Of a stretch of 64,000 bases of DNA, positions 63,060 through 64,000 are shown one piece after another; position 1 is the first letter of the stretch; every line of letters starts with the position of its first letter. The DNA is from Flectobacillus sp. BAB-3569 (lineage in GTDB: Bacteria; Bacteroidota; Bacteroidia; Cytophagales; Spirosomataceae). The stretch covers positions 222,307 to 286,306 of the forward strand of contig NZ_NJFZ01000003.1 in the NCBI RefSeq assembly GCF_002270355.1, given 5' to 3'. The translations under genes were made by a program, and so were the position numbers. Under the pieces are notes generated by a model that saw only the letters and a list, made by a program, of their open reading frames with translations, was not told where the DNA came from and ran no database searches.

Positions 63060-64000
63060 TTAAGTTACATTGTGTTGAACGAAAACTACATTTCCCCAGT
63101 AGTCGATTGTTAAGTATCCATAAGGGGCGTTACTTTTTGACACTTGAGGAATATCCTTAATATTGATAGCACTTCCAGTTAGCGTCAAACTGGAGGTTAA
63201 AATGCTATTGAATGAACTCATATCACCAAAAATACATCCCTTCGGACTGTAAAGAATAAAGTTCGAAATAAGAGCAGACCCGTTTGAAACCCAAATTGGA
63301 GCTCCTGAAATGTCATTCCAATCGTGTCCATGTGGACTTGGGCTAAAGGTCGCAGGCTTTCCTACGATACTATCCCAATGATGACTATGCGCACTTGGAT
63401 TAAACTCGGACGGTTTTCCTGTGATGCTATCCCAGTTGTGGGTATGTCCCCAGTCAGCTTTACCATCAATTTTATTTTTCACGAGTGCCACAGACACAGG
63501 ATTAGTAATAGCATTTGACCATCTGGCATCATCGTTGACAACATCCACATGGTATCTTACCACATTTCCGTCTACTTGAACAACGTTGTAAGCACCAGAG
63601 GAAAAATTGATAGTGCTGTATTGCCCTTTATCTCCAGCATTTTCCTGTAATGATATGTTAAAAGCTGGTTTTCCTACAATACTATCCCAATGGTGGGTAT
63701 GCCCCCAATCAGCTTTACCATCAATTTTTGATTTCACTAGTGCAACTGATACAGGATTCGTAATGGCGTTTGACCATCTGGCATCATCGTTGATAACATC
63801 CACATGGTATCTGACCACATTTCCGTCTACTTGTACTACGTTGTAAGCGCCAGAAGAAAAGTTAACGGTGTTGTATATACCCTTGTCGTTTGCATTCTCT
63901 TGCAGTAAAATATTGAATACCGCTGGCTTTCCAGTGATACTATCCCAATTGTGGGTATGGTTACTGTCCGATTTTGAATTCCAGTAGGTAATTTGGGCAT
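63060..64000 (-). CDS. Phage-type fibre protein with 85-residue tandem repeats (partial)
   Basis: At least 313 residues, open to the window edge. Repeats of 255 bases (85 residues) each contain ADWGHTHNWDSITGKP, then LQENA.DKG.Y.T.NFSSGAYNVVQ and RYHVDV.NDDARWSNAIT. Shorter copies of HxHxWDSIxGKP follow toward the C-terminus. GHTH...I.GKP repeats are typical of phage tail fibres and other receptor-binding or host-recognition fibres. The true start lies beyond position 64,000. Confidence 0.82.
   Translation of the reverse strand, partial: AQITYWNSKSDSNHTHNWDSITGKPAVFNILLQENANDKGIYNTVNFSSGAYNVVQVDGNVVRYHVDVINDDARWSNAITNPVSVALVKSKIDGKADWGHTHHWDSIVGKPAFNISLQENAGDKGQYSTINFSSGAYNVVQVDGNVVRYHVDVVNDDARWSNAITNPVSVALVKNKIDGKADWGHTHNWDSITGKPSEFNPSAHSHHWDSIVGKPATFSPSPHGHDWNDISGAPIWVSNGSALISNFILYSPKGCIFGDMSSFNSILTSSLTLTGSAINIKDIPQVSKSNAPYGYLTIDYWGNVVFVQHNVT

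Noticed and set aside
47055-64000. Integrative conjugative element
   Set aside because: No relaxase, VirD4 or Tra genes seen in this part; still possible if they lie beyond the window, but the fibre gene points to a phage-like element.

Overview
The window looks like chromosome of a Bacteroidota bacterium, most likely a member of the Cytophagales. The evidence is the AT-rich sequence, promoters of the TTTG-N19/20-TAnnTTTG type, a GWxTD-domain lipoprotein, a DUF5916 protein, a DUF3109 protein and a PD40/OmpA envelope protein resembling type IX secretion component PorE. I do not assign a genus.

Positions 1 to about 46,770 are ordinary chromosome. Single genes or short operons are separated by strong hairpin terminators, often shared by converging genes. 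They cover translation and RNA modification (pth, rlmB, two tRNA-Glu), cell wall and envelope (the 1,409-residue PD40/OmpA protein, a LysM transglycosylase, mtgA, a glucosaminidase, several lipoproteins), pyrimidine synthesis (pyrR-pyrB, with pyrF 5 kb away), haem (hemW), rhamnose (rfbC), a glycosyltransferase, glycogen/maltose metabolism (glgB and a maltokinase-like gene), and threonine breakdown (tdh-kbl with a divergent Lrp/AsnC regulator). Small repeats are scattered between genes. One candidate small RNA lies at 38,074-38,285, a long structured leader precedes the M20 amidohydrolase gene, and one HEPN/Abi-like defence gene overlaps the end of the ompA-like gene in antisense.

From the second of two tandem tRNA-Glu genes (46,702-46,773) to the window end the content is accessory: an integrated element whose right end is outside the window. 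Reading right from the tRNA it has a tyrosine recombinase, two lipoprotein genes with a shared 25-base leader, a two-frame gene with an A-AAA-AAA slippery site, an overlapping MazF/PemK-like gene and a small gene that may be SecB-like. Everything from 51.7 kb onward is transcribed leftward: two paralogous membrane-anchored proteins, then a tight overlapping operon, then a fibre protein with an 85-residue tandem repeat that runs off the window edge. The operon encodes small membrane proteins, a transglutaminase-like/N6-methyltransferase fusion, a 1,265-residue Strawberry-notch-type helicase and two further proteins.

The most unusual parts are in this element. Three consecutive operon proteins (methyltransferase, helicase and a 358-residue protein) end in the same peptide, YRLRLQLQ, written with different codons. 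The operon is bracketed by clusters of a TTGGTAGCAA box spaced 54-55 bases apart, and one 60-base unit occurs in inverted orientation at both ends. The methyltransferase plus helicase pair resembles a split version of phage P1 DarB, an antirestriction protein carried in the virion. My working idea is a phage-like element that delivers anti-defence proteins marked by a C-terminal tag. That is inference; no capsid, portal or terminase gene is visible here.
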